Source: Euryarchaeota archaeon UBA121 (GTDB lineage Archaea > Thermoplasmatota > Poseidoniia > Poseidoniales > Thalassarchaeaceae). Taken from it: a stretch of DNA of 32,900 nucleotides. Position numbers and translations under genes: made by a program. Under the pieces are notes generated by a model. It worked only from the letters and a program-made list of their open reading frames with translations, searched no databases and had not been told where the DNA came from. Shown here in pieces: positions 32,253-32,900 of this stretch. Position 1 is the stretch's first letter. Every line of letters begins with the position of its first letter. The stretch is taken from contig DANL01000027.1 of the NCBI GenBank assembly GCA_002499865.1, forward strand, positions 826-33,725, given 5' to 3'.

Positions 32253-32900
32253 TTACATGTTCCTTCGGAACTTTCCACCACTCTCGAAGAGAGCCTGAGT
32301 GACTTGACCGACTGTACAGTGCTCTACTATTTCCATCATTACCTCGAAGAGATTCTCCCCTCTTCTGGCGGCCTCCTTGAGCTTCTGGATTCCCTCTTCT
32401 GCCTTTTTGACATTCTCAGCCTTGAATTCCTCATTGCGGGCTATAACCATCTTCTTCTCTGTCACGTCGGAGCGGGTAACTTCGATATCAAAGTCATCTG
32501 CGGACACACTCTCGGATTCCGGATCAGTGAAGGTATTGACACCTACTATCGGAGTCTCACCGGTATGCTTTCTATGCTCATAGATCATTCCTTCATCCTG
32601 AATCCTGTTCCTCTGGTAATTAACCTCCAACGCTCCAAGAACACCTCCTCTGCTGTGCATCTCCTCGAAAATCCTGAGAACACGTTCCTCGACCTCGTTG
32701 GTCAGGAACTCTGCAACAAATGATCCCTGGAGAGGATTCTCGTTCCGAAGCCATCCATACTCCTTGGCAAGAATGAGCTGGATTGCCACTGCGTCCCTAA
32801 CAGTATCCTCAGTGGGCGTTCCGAATGCCTCGTCCCTACTGTTTGTGTGCAGGCTATTCGCGTTATCAGCCAGTGCATACAGGGCTTGCAAGGTAGTCCT
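32253..32900 (-). CDS. Methylmalonyl-CoA mutase family, large subunit, N-terminal part outside window
   Basis: The C-terminal 215 residues of a coenzyme-B12-dependent acyl-CoA mutase; the frame is open to the window edge. It has RTTLQALYALADNANSLHTN, then NENPLQGSFVAEFLTNEVEE, the substrate-binding RGGVLGALEVNYQR, KHTGETPIVGVNTFTDPES, and the C-terminal ALFESGGKFRRNM typical of the mutase catalytic chain in archaea and in IcmF-type proteins. The cobalamin-binding domain is not in the visible part, so it may be on a separate small subunit. Substrate could be methylmalonyl-CoA or isobutyryl-CoA. It ends immediately beside the aquaporin stop. Confidence 0.93.
   Translation of the reverse strand, partial: RTTLQALYALADNANSLHTNSRDEAFGTPTEDTVRDAVAIQLILAKEYGWLRNENPLQGSFVAEFLTNEVEERVLRIFEEMHSRGGVLGALEVNYQRNRIQDEGMIYEHRKHTGETPIVGVNTFTDPESESVSADDFDIEVTRSDVTEKKMVIARNEEFKAENVKKAEEGIQKLKEAARRGENLFEVMMEIVEHCTVGQVTQALFESGGKFRRNM

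Noticed and set aside
1..32900. CRISPR array, insertion sequence, prophage or toxin-antitoxin pair
   Set aside because: No regularly spaced repeats, transposase, integrase or phage genes were seen. The small winged-helix pair lacks any toxin-like partner.

Overview
The window looks like a compact archaeal chromosome. I infer a marine Thermoplasmatota lineage, most likely Marine Group II (Poseidoniales), from gene content alone; no 16S rRNA gene is present and no search was run. Information-processing genes are archaeal: Orc1/Cdc6, PCNA, transcription factor S, Nop5 and fibrillarin, an EF1A/SelB-like factor and a TBP-fold protein. Many metabolic genes are of bacterial type: MoaC/MoaE, GlpX fructose bisphosphatase, class I aldolase, biotin carboxylase, MutM, a CysJ-like diflavin reductase and a methylmalonyl-CoA mutase family protein. 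I saw no insertion sequence, integrase, CRISPR array or phage gene.

Layout. 1-3905: a partial FAD oxidoreductase (minus), then a plus-strand run of moaE, moaC, FBPase II and class I aldolase. 3962-7366: two small winged-helix paralogues (minus) divergent from an 872-residue winged-helix protein, with an 11-bp perfect inverted repeat in the promoter gap. 7367-7730: a gene-free stretch with strong RNA-like pairing, then a fused PPAT/dephospho-CoA kinase gene. 8771-11794 (minus): a membrane protein, orc1/cdc6 with an AT-rich 398-bp gap upstream that is a candidate replication origin, and an MBL-fold hydrolase. 11856-16086 (plus): diflavin reductase, biotin carboxylase, PfkB kinase. 16087-19296 (minus): thioesterase, GTPase-dead SelB-like protein, and a membrane protein with repeated FGF motifs. 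19398-21605 (plus): a three-gene operon of an unknown protein, a TBP-fold protein and a TatD-like hydrolase. 21891-24862: tRNA-Gly(UCC), an ABC exporter, a small membrane-anchored FGE-like protein and a short ORF. 24859-27644 (minus): crcB, tfs, pcn and a glycosyltransferase. 27729-29438: the nop5-fibrillarin operon. 29433-32900: DUF4190-like protein, mutM, an unknown protein, an aquaporin-like channel and the C-terminal part of an acyl-CoA mutase.

How the genes fit together. moaC and moaE serve molybdopterin synthesis. FBPase II and aldolase are consecutive gluconeogenic steps. The fused enzyme completes CoA synthesis, which feeds acyl-CoA users here (biotin carboxylase, thioesterase, mutase). 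Orc1/Cdc6 and PCNA are replication factors. Nop5 and fibrillarin form the core of the C/D-box RNA methylation complex. Genes are packed tightly: six of the seven convergent pairs overlap or sit within 2 bp of each other, and several starts are GTG or TTG.
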